Assembly: GCF_000799715.1 (NCBI RefSeq)
Contig: NZ_JUHG01000013.1
Coordinates: forward strand, 496,001-560,000
DNA length: 64,000 nucleotides
Origin: Martinezella rhizogenes
GTDB lineage: Bacteria; Pseudomonadota; Alphaproteobacteria; Rhizobiales; Rhizobiaceae
Reading direction: 5' to 3'
The notes under the pieces were generated by a model. That model had not been told where the DNA came from and did not search any database. It worked only from the letters and a program-made list of their open reading frames with translations. The translations under genes and the position numbers were made by a program. This document shows positions 7,147 to 17,042 of this stretch, in pieces (position 1 is the stretch's first letter; the number at the start of each line of letters is the position of its first letter).

Positions 7147-9603
7147 TTATGGTTCCATCACATGATCGACCGGCAAGTCAATACTTACGCTTGCCCGGAT
7201 ATCGGTGGCGCTGGCGGCAACGATCAGCTCGTATTCTCCGGCGTCCGCCCGGAAGCGCCCTACCTCGACATCGAAGTATGCCAGGTCGCGGGGCGTGACC
7301 TTCAGCACCGCCGTACCGGTCGAGCGCGGATCCAGCTTGAGCTTTGCAAAGGCACGCAGTTCCTTGAACGGCCGCTCGACCCTGGCGTTGGGAGAGCGAA
7401 CATAAAGCTGCACCACGTCCGACCCCGTCCTGTCGCCGATATTGGTGACATCGATCGTCACTGTGAGACCATCCGGACCCATCTCCGTTCCCGATAGTTG
7501 CGGGGCAGCCCACGCAAAGCGGGTGTAGCCGAGACCGAAGCCGAAGGGGAAGAGCGGTTCGATCTCTCTGGTATCATGATGGCGATAGCCGACGAAAATC
7601 CCTTCTGCGTAGCGTACATGGCCGTCTCGGCCGGGATAGATCGACGGATCGCCGGTGATGGCGGAATTATCAGTGAGCGCCTTCGGGAAGGTCTGCGGCA
7701 AGCGGCCAGCAGGTTCGACGTCACCAAAGAGAACATCCGCGAGCGCGTTGCCAAGCTCCTGACCGGGATACCATATCTGCAGCACCGCACGCACCCTGCC
7801 AAGCCATGGCATTTCGATGGGGCCACCCGTCTGCAATACCACGACCACGTTGGGATTGGCTTCGCTGACCTTCTCAATCAGTTCTTCCTGGCGACCCGGC
7901 AGGCGCATGTCGGGCAGATCCAGACCTTCGGTATCCCACTCGCCCTCGCGGCCGACGAGGAGCAGCACGATATCGGACTTGCGGGCGGTCTCGACCGCCT
8001 CCGCGATACCGGCATCGCCAAGCGGCTTTTCGACGCCGAAACGGAGCGCGCATATGTTGATGCCGTCCAGACTTGCCTTTGGTGCCTCATACTCCACCAC
8101 GACCCTATAGCGGCGTCCGGCCTCAAGTGTCGCCACCCGACGCTGCTCGCTGTTTGCGGTGCCAAAGAAGTTCTCGCCCTTCGTCCAGCCGTCATAACCG
8201 TCGACCACCAGTTCACCGTCTACATACAAGCGGGCAAGCCCGGCGTTGGTCATGCCGAAAACATGTTCGCCAGTCTCGTGTGGCACGAACGTCGCCGTCA
8301 TGCGGGCCGAGAAATCAGCGATGTCAAGATCGCCGGACGGAAGATCGAACCAGAAGAATTCGCCCTTTTCGACGGTCTCGACATGGACCGGACGGCTCTC
8401 GAAACCGCGCCCCTTGAAATATTCCACCGTCATCTCGCCGCTGAAAGCGTCGATCAACCGGTTGTTGTTGCAGCCAGCCGCATGGCGGAGGCTGTTGGCG
8501 TTGGACAGGGCGGTGCGAATGCCCTCAAGCGGGCTTACCGTATAATGCGCGGCAATCCGTGCGCTTCCCCCGCCCATCACGCGCGCGGACGCGGCATTGG
8601 GGCCAATGACGGCGATCTGGTCGAAGGACGACTTGGCAAGCGGCAGTACGCCGTCATTCTTCAGAAGCACGGCGCCCTCCGTGCCGAGCTGGCGGATGAG
8701 CGCGCGATCCTCCGGCAGGTCAAGCGCGTGTTCGGTGAGATCAGGCGCCTTCTCAAAGGCGCCGACGCGCTCGAGAAGGAGGAGGATGCGGCGTGCGGAC
8801 GCACGCACCGTCTCCGCCTTTACCTTGCCTTCCCTGACAGCCGCGACCAGCTTTTCGCCGCGATCCCTCGCAGGCCCGGGCATTTCCAAATCGAGCCCGG
8901 CGTTGATGGTCTCGGCCGTCGAGTGCGAACCGAACCAGTCGGACATGACGATGCCGTCGAAGCCCCATTCCTCGCGAAGGACTTTCGTCAGCAGCCAAGG
9001 GTTTTCGCTCGTATAGGTGCCGTTCAGTCTGTTGTAGGAAGACATGACAGCTTTTACACCGGCCTTCTTCACCGCTTCCTCGAAGGGCGGCAGATAGATT
9101 TCGCGCAGCGTCCGCTCGTCGACATCGGAGGACATCGTCTGCCGCTCGATCTCGGACTCGTTGGCAACGAAATGCTTGATCGTGGCCGCGACGCCCTGGC
9201 TCTGCACGCCATTGATATAGGCGACGGCGCAGGCGGCCGTCAGCGTCGGATCCTCCGAATAGCATTCGAAGTTGCGGCCGTTGAGGCCAGAGCGGTGAAT
9301 GTTGACGGTCGGGGCCAGAAGCACCGATGCGCCCTTGCTCTTGGCCTGTCCGCCCAGCGCTACGCCAGCGCGCTCGATGAGCGCCGGGTTCCAGGTCGCC
9401 CCGAGCGCGATCGCAACCGGGAAGCAGGCGGATTGGACGCCGCCGACCAGCGACCCACCGCCACGGGCACCGTTCGGTCCGTCAGTGACCTTGATCTTCG
9501 GCACGCCCAGCCGCTCGATGGCTACGGTCGTCCAAAAATCCGCGCCCGAGAGCAGCGACACCTGCTCCTCCAGTGTCATCTTGTCGAGAATATCGTCGAT
9601 CAT
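7147..9603 (-). CDS. GH3 beta-glucosidase with PA14 insert
   Basis: An 818-residue glycoside hydrolase family 3 enzyme that removes terminal beta-linked glucose or related sugars. Domains in order: N-terminal TIM barrel with the nucleophile D222 in VMSDWFGSHS, an alpha/beta sandwich domain interrupted by a PA14-type insert (about residues 395-535), and a C-terminal fibronectin-III-like domain. No signal peptide is seen, so substrate is probably imported by the MFS transporter encoded just upstream. The ATG at 9603 is preceded by GGAGG. Controlled presumably by the divergent TetR protein. Confidence 0.93.
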   Translation of the reverse strand: MIDDILDKMTLEEQVSLLSGADFWTTVAIERLGVPKIKVTDGPNGARGGGSLVGGVQSACFPVAIALGATWNPALIERAGVALGGQAKSKGASVLLAPTVNIHRSGLNGRNFECYSEDPTLTAACAVAYINGVQSQGVAATIKHFVANESEIERQTMSSDVDERTLREIYLPPFEEAVKKAGVKAVMSSYNRLNGTYTSENPWLLTKVLREEWGFDGIVMSDWFGSHSTAETINAGLDLEMPGPARDRGEKLVAAVREGKVKAETVRASARRILLLLERVGAFEKAPDLTEHALDLPEDRALIRQLGTEGAVLLKNDGVLPLAKSSFDQIAVIGPNAASARVMGGGSARIAAHYTVSPLEGIRTALSNANSLRHAAGCNNNRLIDAFSGEMTVEYFKGRGFESRPVHVETVEKGEFFWFDLPSGDLDIADFSARMTATFVPHETGEHVFGMTNAGLARLYVDGELVVDGYDGWTKGENFFGTANSEQRRVATLEAGRRYRVVVEYEAPKASLDGINICALRFGVEKPLGDAGIAEAVETARKSDIVLLLVGREGEWDTEGLDLPDMRLPGRQEELIEKVSEANPNVVVVLQTGGPIEMPWLGRVRAVLQIWYPGQELGNALADVLFGDVEPAGRLPQTFPKALTDNSAITGDPSIYPGRDGHVRYAEGIFVGYRHHDTREIEPLFPFGFGLGYTRFAWAAPQLSGTEMGPDGLTVTIDVTNIGDRTGSDVVQLYVRSPNARVERPFKELRAFAKLKLDPRSTGTAVLKVTPRDLAYFDVEVGRFRADAGEYELIVAASATDIRASVSIDLPVDHVMEP

Positions 9604-9676
9604 AGGGGATCCTCCCATGTTAAACGGTCCGATCGGGACCATCAGGCAGGCGTTGCCGCCCGAGAAATTGATCTTG

Positions 9677-10966
9677 TCAACGCGCGCCGCGAACCGGCAC
9701 GATCGCCAGTGCACCGAAGAAGGCACTGACCGCCGCCAAGGCATAGAGCAACGTGTAATTCTGTCCCGATCCGGAGCCAATGGCGAGCACGATCGGCGCA
9801 ATGGCCGGAGCGATCGATTGCGGAACCGCATTGGCGATGTTGAGCACGCCCAGGTTCTTTGCCGCATTCGTCTCACGGTCCGGCAGGATGTCGACGACGA
9901 GCGCCTGGTCGACGGCATAATAGACACCAAAGCCGACCGAGGAGATAGCGACGCCGACGAAAAACATATTGAGGTCGGGCGCCATCATAATCACGGCGAT
10001 ACCGAGCGCATAGGTGGCAGCAGCGGCGAAGACGAAGGGTTTGCGGCGGCCTGTCCGGTCGGAAAGGTAACCGGAGATGATCGAGGAGGCGACGACGCAG
10101 CAGGTGGTGATCAGGATCGAGAAGAACATGGTCTGGCCGATACCGGCCTCGGCGACGCCGAGCTGGTCGGTGAGATAATAGACCTGATAGGAGGTCAGCA
10201 CCGCAAAGCCGAAGAACACCAGAAAGCGACTGAGCCAAGCATAGCCGAAATCACGATACTTGACCGGATTGACCCAGAAGCTCGCCGCCAATTCACCCAA
10301 TAGGTTGCCCGCAGGCGCAGGCTCATTGTCGGTAGGGCGATCGTCAAGCAGCAGGGCGAAGCCGATAATCGTGACGAGGCCGATTGCCGTCGGCACCAGG
10401 AACATCGCGTTGCTGCCCGTTCCCGTCAGCGATACCACGGCGCTGCCGATGAGCAAGGCGACATAGACCGACATGCCCGCAAGCGCGGAGATCATGCCCC
10501 GCTGCTGTTCCGGCACTTGATCGGGCACCACGGCGACCAGAGCCGCAAGCATCGCGTTATAGGCCACCTGCACGGCGCACCAGGCAATGCCGATCATCAG
10601 GAGGCTCGATGAATAGGCGATCACAAGCTGGGCGAGACTGCCGACGATGACGCCGCCGATGAGCCACGGCCTGCGGCGGCCAAAGCGGGAGCGCGTTCGG
10701 TCGGAAAGCTGCCCGAATATCGGATTAGCAAACAGCGCGAACAATGCACCGCTGCCGAGAATTGCGCCGAGGCTGCCGCCCTTGCCGACCGGATCGATCA
10801 CACTCACGCGAATGGCAAGGGTGACGGCAATCGGCGTCATCACGGCAATGAAGAAGCCGAGATTGGCGAGTGCAAAGCCGACGATAAACGGAATGCTGAC
10901 AGCCCTGGTCGGAGCGCCCGGTTGATGGGCATCCGCATTGCCGAGGCTGGCATGTACGATGGTCAT
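9677..10966 (-). CDS. MFS transporter, probable glycoside importer
   Basis: A 429-residue protein with about twelve hydrophobic segments and the MFS loop motif GQLSDRTRSRFGRRRPW after the second segment, plus a matching SGYLSDRTGRRKP in the second half. This pattern is typical of sugar/glycoside transporters related to GPH and SLC45 carriers. It is followed after 73 bp by the GH3 beta-glucosidase gene on the same strand, so the pair probably imports and cleaves an oligosaccharide or plant glycoside. Substrate is inferred from this pairing only. Confidence 0.85.
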   Translation of the reverse strand: MTIVHASLGNADAHQPGAPTRAVSIPFIVGFALANLGFFIAVMTPIAVTLAIRVSVIDPVGKGGSLGAILGSGALFALFANPIFGQLSDRTRSRFGRRRPWLIGGVIVGSLAQLVIAYSSSLLMIGIAWCAVQVAYNAMLAALVAVVPDQVPEQQRGMISALAGMSVYVALLIGSAVVSLTGTGSNAMFLVPTAIGLVTIIGFALLLDDRPTDNEPAPAGNLLGELAASFWVNPVKYRDFGYAWLSRFLVFFGFAVLTSYQVYYLTDQLGVAEAGIGQTMFFSILITTCCVVASSIISGYLSDRTGRRKPFVFAAAATYALGIAVIMMAPDLNMFFVGVAISSVGFGVYYAVDQALVVDILPDRETNAAKNLGVLNIANAVPQSIAPAIAPIVLAIGSGSGQNYTLLYALAAVSAFFGALAIVPVRGAR

Positions 10967-10990
10967 GAGATATCCTCCACTCTTAAACCT

Positions 10991-11004
10991 ACTGAGTACT
11001 CGGT
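10991..11004. promoter_or_regulatory. Palindromic operator between MFS and tetR genes
   Basis: ACTGAGTACTCGGT is an inverted repeat with a single mismatched pair about the centre. It lies 25 bp from the MFS start and 87 bp from the divergent regulator start, a normal place and size for a TetR-family operator. Binding is inferred. Confidence 0.6.
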
Positions 11005-11090
11005 CTTTTTAAAGAGTCAAGGGATGTGCACTGACAGGTTGGCCTGGGCATGCAAATCGCGCTAGAACCAAGTGAAATTGGGGGAAGAGA

Positions 11091-11741
11091 ATGATCGTTG
11101 GACCGGGCGCGGAAACTCAAAGCGAAGGCAAGCGGCGGCGAATCTCCACCAAAGGCGCTTCGCGGCGTGAGGCAATCCTCGCTGCCGCCATGCATCGCTT
11201 CTCCAGAGAAGGCTACCAGAGCGCCGCCATTGCGGATGTCGCCAAGGATGTCGGCCTGTCCCTTCCCGGCCTGCTGCATCATTTTCCGACCAAGGTCGAC
11301 CTGCTGTTGGCCATCCTCGACAAGCGGGATCTCGAGAGTTCGACCGCAATCGACATCGATCAGGCGAATTGGCGCGCCTTTCTGCTGGGGCTGATCCAGA
11401 TTGCAAAATACAACACCAGCATTCCTGAAGTCGTCCGTGCCTTCGCAATCCTCAATGCCGAAAGCCTGACGCAGAATCATCCGGCAAAGGACTGGTTCAG
11501 CAATCGCGCGCGGCAGTTACAGACGAATATCGCGGCAAAGCTCGAAGATGGCATATTGCGGGGAGAAGTGAAGCGAGACGTCGACTGTCCGGCGATCGCC
11601 GCTGAGGTGATCGCTATGATGGACGGCCTGCAAATGCTATGGCTGCGCGATCCCAAATCATTCGACATGGTCGACGCCGTCGCCAACTACATAGAGCGCC
11701 TGATACTAGACCTGCAAGTTGCGCCGCCGATACAGGTCTAG
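11091..11741 (+). CDS. TetR-family transcriptional regulator
   Basis: A 216-residue one-domain-plus-HTH regulator. The N-terminal helix-turn-helix is visible at residues about 25-70 (REAILAAAMHRFSREGY, SAAIADVAKDVGLSLPGLLHHF), and the C-terminal helical part is the ligand-binding region. It is divergent from the MFS-GH3 operon, with a palindrome between them at 10991-11004, so it is the likely local repressor induced by a sugar or glycoside. A GGGGGAAGAG ribosome binding site precedes the ATG. Confidence 0.9.
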   Translation: MIVGPGAETQSEGKRRRISTKGASRREAILAAAMHRFSREGYQSAAIADVAKDVGLSLPGLLHHFPTKVDLLLAILDKRDLESSTAIDIDQANWRAFLLGLIQIAKYNTSIPEVVRAFAILNAESLTQNHPAKDWFSNRARQLQTNIAAKLEDGILRGEVKRDVDCPAIAAEVIAMMDGLQMLWLRDPKSFDMVDAVANYIERLILDLQVAPPIQV

Positions 11742-11754
11742 CTGACGCTGGCGA

Positions 11755-12810
11755 TCAGGACGACCGCATGTGCTCGTCTTCCGCCGCCACCATCGATGGC
11801 GACAGGCCGGTCCAGCCCTTGAACGCCCTCCAGAATACCGTGCTGTCCGCATAGCCCAAGGTGTCGGCAAGGCGGGAATAGCCCGATGTGCCGGCCCTGA
11901 GATAAAGCTGCGCGATCCCGGCGCGATATTCCCGCACCAGGGCGCGGACCGACGTATTCTCGTCGCCGAGGCGTCGCTGCAGGGTCCTGACCGAAAGTTT
12001 CAGCTCGGCGGCAACGGCTGCGATGGTGATCGGCTTGTGGCCGAGATAGATGGCGATGACCGACAGCACCTTTTCCCGCACGCCGTCCTGATCGCTATTA
12101 CCGGAAGAGAGATCGCCGATATGACGCTCGAGGATGGCCGTCAGATCGCGATCCTCGTTGCGATAATGGCGGTCTGCGTCCGTCTTCAGCATGACGATCC
12201 GGTTGCTGGATTGCGAGAAAAGAAGCGGAGCCCGGAAGATCCTTTGCAACGGCTCCCGGTCGCGGGGGGCCGCATGTTCGAAGTGAATTTCCACAGGACG
12301 CCAGGATGCGCTGAAGGAACTGCGCACGAGCTGGCAGGATGCGGCAAGGGAATATTCCGTATCCTGATGGCGCGGCCACAGTTGCGGATCCTCGAGCTTA
12401 TAACTCCAGAGCAGATGATCGCCTTCTTCGATCAGGCCGGCACGCGTGACGCCCTGTAGCGCGACGACGTGTTTCGAGATGCGCTGAAAGGCGGACCGGA
12501 TGGTCGAGGAAGCGGAAAACAATATGCCCAGCGGACCGATATCGGCCGGCTTGAACGAGATGCCGAGCCGGGCGCCGAGCGTCGGCTCGCGCAGGATTTC
12601 GGCTGCCTCTTCGAAGATGGCCACATAGCGCGCCAGAGGCACGAAGGCGTAGGGATCGTCGAGTTGCGACCGCAAAATCCCGTGACAGGCAAGAAGAACG
12701 TCGGTTTTGCCGTGTTTCTTGTCCAATTCCTGCACCAGAGGGACAAGCACGGAGGCGCGAATTGCGGCAATCGCGGGAGGGCGCCTGCTGAAATCGGATG
12801 CACCTGCCAT
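11755..12810 (-). CDS. AraC-family regulator (OruR-like)
   Basis: A 351-residue regulator with an N-terminal ligand-binding domain of the arabinose-binding/OruR-like type (about residues 25-215) and a C-terminal double helix-turn-helix (about 255-345; ITIAAVAAELKLSVRTLQRRL and YADSTVFWRAFKGWTGLSP). It is convergent with the TetR gene and divergent from the APC permease and amine oxidase operon, so it is most simply the activator of amine uptake and oxidation. No operator could be defined by eye in the 120-bp divergent gap. Confidence 0.88.
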   Translation of the reverse strand: MAGASDFSRRPPAIAAIRASVLVPLVQELDKKHGKTDVLLACHGILRSQLDDPYAFVPLARYVAIFEEAAEILREPTLGARLGISFKPADIGPLGILFSASSTIRSAFQRISKHVVALQGVTRAGLIEEGDHLLWSYKLEDPQLWPRHQDTEYSLAASCQLVRSSFSASWRPVEIHFEHAAPRDREPLQRIFRAPLLFSQSSNRIVMLKTDADRHYRNEDRDLTAILERHIGDLSSGNSDQDGVREKVLSVIAIYLGHKPITIAAVAAELKLSVRTLQRRLGDENTSVRALVREYRAGIAQLYLRAGTSGYSRLADTLGYADSTVFWRAFKGWTGLSPSMVAAEDEHMRSS

Positions 12811-12930
12811 TCAATTCACCTTCACGGCGCCGCGTGGCGCGGTTTATCGAAACTATGGCGTATCCTGCAATTCTTGGACCAGACCGAAGCCCCTAGCCTG
12901 AGCTGATAAAAGCTAAAAGCAGGGGTTCTC

Positions 12931-14376
12931 ATGTCTGTCGAAACGAGCATGCCCAATCAACCATCAGGCCGGCTTCAGAAGAATTCGATCGGTCTTCTTC
13001 ACATCGTCTTCTTCGTCGTCGCGGCGGCAGCACCGCTGACGGCGGTGGTCGGTGCGTCGCCCGCTGCCTTCGCATTCGGCAACGGCGCGGGCGTCCCCGG
13101 CGCCTTCGTGCTGTCCGGATTGCTCTACCTGATCTTCAGCGTCGGCTTTACGGCCATGAGCCGCTATGTCGGCGGTGCGGGCGCCTTCTACACTTATATC
13201 GCCCAGGGCATCGGCAAACCGGCCGGCGTCGGCGGAGCGATGATGGCGATCGTCACCTATAGCGCCGTCCAGATCGCGATCTACGCGCTGTTCGGCGTCT
13301 TTGTCGGCGGCGCTCTCGCGCCGCTCGGCTTGACGCTGCCATGGTGGGTCTATTCCTTTGCGGCGATCGTCATCGTGACCCTATGCGGGCAGCGAAACAT
13401 CGCCTTCAGCGGTCATATTCTCGGCGTCTGCATGATCGCCGAGATCGCCATCCTGCTGCTGCTCGATATCGGCATCGTCTTTTCCGGCGGCGGCCCGGAA
13501 GGCATGGGGTTGACCTCCTTTGCACCCTCCACGGTGCTTGGACCAGGCCTCGGCGTGGCGCTTGTCTTCGTCATCGGCTCCTTTATCGGTTTTGAGGCAA
13601 CGGCGATCTTCGCCGAAGAGGCCGAGACGCCGGAAAAGACCATCCCGCGCGCGACCTATGTCGCGGTGTTGCTGATCACCGTCTTCTACGCATTCTCCAC
13701 CTGGGCGATCGTGCAATATTACGGGCCATCAAAGGTTTCGGGAGCAGCCCAAGCCGGCCTCGATACCTTCTTCTTCAACGCTGCCGGCGCCGTGCTGGGC
13801 AGTTGGTCCGTGCAGGTGATGAACATCCTGCTGATCACCAGCCTGTTTGCCTGCGTGCTGTCGTTCCACAATACGATTAACCGCTATTTCTTCGCACTCG
13901 GTCGTGAGGGGATCGTGCTCCAAGTCCTCGGCACGGTGCACGCCAAGCATGGGTCGCCCTATATTGCCGGCCTCGTTCAAAGCGCCATTGCCGCGGTCAT
14001 CCTAGCGGGCTTTGTCATCGGCGATCAGGACCCCTATGCGGTGGTCTTCTCCTGGATGGCGGCCTTGGGGACGATCGGCATTCTCGCGGTGCAAGTGCTT
14101 GTCTGCGTGGCCGTCATCCTCTTCTTCCGCAAGGCGAAGAGTGGTCTCAGCCTCTGGAAGACCCTGATTGCGCCGGCGATCAGCCTGCTTGGCCTTCTCG
14201 GTGCACTGTGTCTGGTCAGCGCCAACCTGTCGCTCCTCTCCGGCTCGGAAAGCCTGATCGTCGCATCCTTCCCCTACTTCATTGCGCTTGTCGGCCTGTT
14301 GGGCGCGGCCTTCGCAGTATGGCTGAAATCCAGCCGCCCTACCCTCTACGCTTCACTCGGGAAGGTCTTCGAATGA
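12931..14376 (+). CDS. APC-family amino acid/amine permease
   Basis: A 481-residue inner-membrane transporter with about twelve hydrophobic segments. The first segment carries the APC signature region (VVAAAAPLTAVVG) and GFEATAIFAEEAETPEKTIPRA is the conserved loop motif of the family. It precedes a copper amine oxidase gene, so the likely cargo is a primary amine. Its stop overlaps the start of a 61-codon ORF as ATGA. Regulation is probably by the divergent AraC protein. Confidence 0.9.
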   Translation: MSVETSMPNQPSGRLQKNSIGLLHIVFFVVAAAAPLTAVVGASPAAFAFGNGAGVPGAFVLSGLLYLIFSVGFTAMSRYVGGAGAFYTYIAQGIGKPAGVGGAMMAIVTYSAVQIAIYALFGVFVGGALAPLGLTLPWWVYSFAAIVIVTLCGQRNIAFSGHILGVCMIAEIAILLLLDIGIVFSGGGPEGMGLTSFAPSTVLGPGLGVALVFVIGSFIGFEATAIFAEEAETPEKTIPRATYVAVLLITVFYAFSTWAIVQYYGPSKVSGAAQAGLDTFFFNAAGAVLGSWSVQVMNILLITSLFACVLSFHNTINRYFFALGREGIVLQVLGTVHAKHGSPYIAGLVQSAIAAVILAGFVIGDQDPYAVVFSWMAALGTIGILAVQVLVCVAVILFFRKAKSGLSLWKTLIAPAISLLGLLGALCLVSANLSLLSGSESLIVASFPYFIALVGLLGAAFAVWLKSSRPTLYASLGKVFE

Positions 14377-14558
14377 TGCAGGCTCTTCTTCCCTCCTTCG
14401 ATGATCGCGGGTTTTTCGCGGTCATCGCCACCATCGTGATCGCGATGCTCTTTGCAGCTTCCGTTCATTTCCACCTCCTCTGCGGCATTGTCTGCCTTCA
14501 CGGCGAAGACGCGATGATGCCGGCCGATATCTGCCACGCCGCCACGGCTGGCCGTTGA
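14373..14558 (+). CDS. Putative 61-residue membrane miniprotein, His/Cys-rich
   Basis: This short frame begins at an ATG overlapping the permease stop (ATGA; a second ATG follows directly) and ends 75 bp before the amine oxidase gene. It has one clear hydrophobic helix (residues 14-31) followed by H32, H34, C37, C41, H43 and then C54, H55. The position between a permease and a copper enzyme and the ligand-like residues suggest metal handling or a transporter subunit, but this is speculation. No homologue was recognised, and it may be a chance frame. Confidence 0.45.
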   Translation: MMQALLPSFDDRGFFAVIATIVIAMLFAASVHFHLLCGIVCLHGEDAMMPADICHAATAGR

Positions 14559-14633
14559 GCGTAGCCCTCTGGGGCAGCCATCATCCCGACACCAAGGCCG
14601 TCATCGCCGCGTTTATTCAGAAAGGACAGTTTC

Positions 14634-16619
14634 ATGGACGCTCAGGTTTCCGTCACCCATCCGCTCGATCCCTTGAGCCTCGTCGAAATCGAGGAAGCAG
14701 TGCTGATCGCCAGGGAGGGCCGCAAGCTCGGTCCGCAATGCCGCTTCCCGATCATCCGGTTGGAGGAGCCGACGAAGGCTGATATCTCCGCCTGGAAATC
14801 CGGCGCGGCACTCCCACGCCTCGCTTTCGTGCTGGTGCTCGATACCCTGTCCGGCGAGGTCACCGAGGCGATCGTCGATCTCAGCCGCAAGCAGGTGCAC
14901 AGCTTCGAGCGCCTGCCACTCGATCAGGCGCCCTATGGTCAACCGCCTGTCATGATCGAGGAATTCATGCGCTGCGAGGAGATCGTCAAGAACGATCCGG
15001 CCTGGCGCGCGGCGGTCAAGCGCCGCGGCATTACCGAAGAGGATATCCCTCTCGTCCAGATCGATCCCTTTTCCTCGGGCTATTTCGGCCGCGATTTCGA
15101 GAAGGGCAAGCGCATCGTGCGCGCCGTCAGCTACTGGCGCGAGGATATCCGCGACAACGGCTATGCCCATCCGATCGAAGGCGTGGTGGCTGTGGTCGAT
15201 CTGATCAGCAACAAGGTCGTCGACCTCGTCGATGATGAAAAGGCGCCGCCGGTTCCGAAGAAAAAACGAAATTATGGTCGCGAAGCCTTTCCCGAGACGC
15301 GCAAGGACGTCAAGCCGCTCAACATCGTCCAGCCGGATGGTCCGAGCTTCAGTGTCGATGGCTGGAAGGTCGAATGGCAGAACTGGAGTTTCCGCGTCGG
15401 CTTCACACCGCGCGAGGGGCTGGTGCTGCACGAACTGGCGATCAACGACAAGGGCCGGCTGCGGCCGATCATCTTTCGCGCCAGTGTCACCGAAATGGTC
15501 GTTCCCTATGCCGATCCGACAGCGAATCATTATTGGAAGAGCGCTTTCGACGCCGGTGAATACGGCCTCGGCCGACTGGCGAACTCGCTGGAACTCGGCT
15601 GCGACTGCCTGGGCCAGATCCATTATTTCGACATTCCGGCCGCCGACGACCTCGGCCAGCCATTCGTGATGAAGAATGCGGTCTGCATGCACGAGGAGGA
15701 TTACGGCATCCTCTGGAAGCACTACGAGTTCCGCAACGACATTTTCGAAGTGCGCCGCTCGCGCCGCCTGGTGATCAGCTTCTTCGCAACCGTCGGCAAT
15801 TACGACTATGGCTTCTACTGGCATCTCTATCAGGACGGCACCATCCAGCTCGAGGCCAAGCTGACCGGCATTATCCAGACGGCGGCCGTCGCGCCCGGCG
15901 AGACTTATCCATGGGGCGGCATGGTGGACGAGAACCTTGGCGGACCAACCCATCAGCATTTCTTCAACGCGCGCCTGCACATGGATGTCGATGGCGGCGG
16001 CAATACGGTAACCGAGCACGAATTCGTGCCGCGTCCCTGGGGCAAGGATAATCCTTACGGCAATGTCTTCGACACGACGACGAAGGTACTCGCACGCGAA
16101 CTGGATTCGCCTGCCGTCGCCGACGGCATCACCGGCAAATACTGGAAGGTCAGCAATCCAAACGAGAAAAACAGCGTCGGCCGCGCGCCCGGCTACAAGA
16201 TCGCCGTCATGCCGAGCCCGTTGATGCTGGCACAGGAAGGCTCGACCGTGCGTGACCGGGGCGGCTTTGCGACCAAGCACATCTGGGTCACGGCCTTCGA
16301 TCCCAAGGAGAAGTATGCAAGCGGCGACTATCCAAACGTCCATGCCGGCGGTGATGGGCTGCCGAACTATGTGAAGCAGAACCGGCCGATTGAAAACGCG
16401 GATGTCGTTCTGTGGCATTCCTTCGGCCACACACATGTCTGCAAGCCCGAGGACTTCCCCATCATGCCCGTCGAATATGCCGGCTTTACGCTAAAGCCGA
16501 ACGGCTTCTTTGGCGAGAACATCGCGATGAACCTGCCGGCCGATACGAACCGGCACAGCATCGACAACCGGCAACCATCATCTTCAGAAGGAGGACAGAC
16601 CTGTTGCCACGGAAAATGA
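14634..16619 (+). CDS. Copper-containing primary amine oxidase
   Basis: A 661-residue copper amine oxidase that oxidises primary amines to aldehydes, ammonia and hydrogen peroxide. The Tyr that becomes topaquinone is Y390 in VGNYDYGFYW, the probable catalytic base is D306 in SAFDAGEYGLG, and copper ligands are seen in THQHFFNARLHM (two His) and in SFGHTHVCKPEDF. No signal peptide is visible, so it may be cytoplasmic, like Arthrobacter-type enzymes. It follows the APC permease and a small ORF in one likely operon. C-terminus ends with two adjacent Cys. Confidence 0.94.
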   Translation: MDAQVSVTHPLDPLSLVEIEEAVLIAREGRKLGPQCRFPIIRLEEPTKADISAWKSGAALPRLAFVLVLDTLSGEVTEAIVDLSRKQVHSFERLPLDQAPYGQPPVMIEEFMRCEEIVKNDPAWRAAVKRRGITEEDIPLVQIDPFSSGYFGRDFEKGKRIVRAVSYWREDIRDNGYAHPIEGVVAVVDLISNKVVDLVDDEKAPPVPKKKRNYGREAFPETRKDVKPLNIVQPDGPSFSVDGWKVEWQNWSFRVGFTPREGLVLHELAINDKGRLRPIIFRASVTEMVVPYADPTANHYWKSAFDAGEYGLGRLANSLELGCDCLGQIHYFDIPAADDLGQPFVMKNAVCMHEEDYGILWKHYEFRNDIFEVRRSRRLVISFFATVGNYDYGFYWHLYQDGTIQLEAKLTGIIQTAAVAPGETYPWGGMVDENLGGPTHQHFFNARLHMDVDGGGNTVTEHEFVPRPWGKDNPYGNVFDTTTKVLARELDSPAVADGITGKYWKVSNPNEKNSVGRAPGYKIAVMPSPLMLAQEGSTVRDRGGFATKHIWVTAFDPKEKYASGDYPNVHAGGDGLPNYVKQNRPIENADVVLWHSFGHTHVCKPEDFPIMPVEYAGFTLKPNGFFGENIAMNLPADTNRHSIDNRQPSSSEGGQTCCHGK

Positions 16620-17042
16620 ACGGCCTTGAACTTCCTGCGGGATTCTGACCAGCGACGGTCGCCCCACCCGAAAACATTATCTCGTTCACCCAGTCGCCAG
16701 CTCGTCTGCGCACGGATGGGAAAAGGGATAAGCATGGATAAGGAATTATCGGGCGCCGATTGCGGGTGCGTTCCTTCCCCGCTCAGCTGACAGAGGCTGC
16801 GATCGGCGTCGCCATTTTGAACCGGATGCTCGCCTGAGCCCCCCGAAATCCATTTGATGCGAAGCAGCAGAGGGGATCCTTGTCGCTGGCGACCGACGAT
16901 TTCATGCCATGGCCGATTATGGTCCAACTGTTAGATTCAGAATATCATGACGGCATCTTGATAATTTTATCAGTGTAGCGCTAAATTCTTCTCGGATTGT
17001 TCTCTATATCGAAAACGTATTTATTGGACTTGAAGAATAGCT
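16620..17042. other. Intergenic region before the polysaccharide locus
   Basis: No gene of credible length is seen in these 423 bp. The last 100 bp are AT-rich and contain a perfect 14-bp inverted repeat (TGATAA-TT-TTATCA, 16959-16972) followed by TAGCGCTA, about 70 bp before the glycosyltransferase start. These could be operator or promoter elements. Confidence 0.45.

Noticed and set aside
7498..9729. Open frame of 743 codons on the plus strand
   Set aside because: It is the antisense shadow of the GH3 beta-glucosidase; it shows no recognisable domain and has the composition expected of a reversed high-GC gene.
14613..16436. Open frame of 607 codons on the minus strand
   Set aside because: It lies wholly opposite the copper amine oxidase, whose motifs are unambiguous; the reverse frame resembles no protein family.
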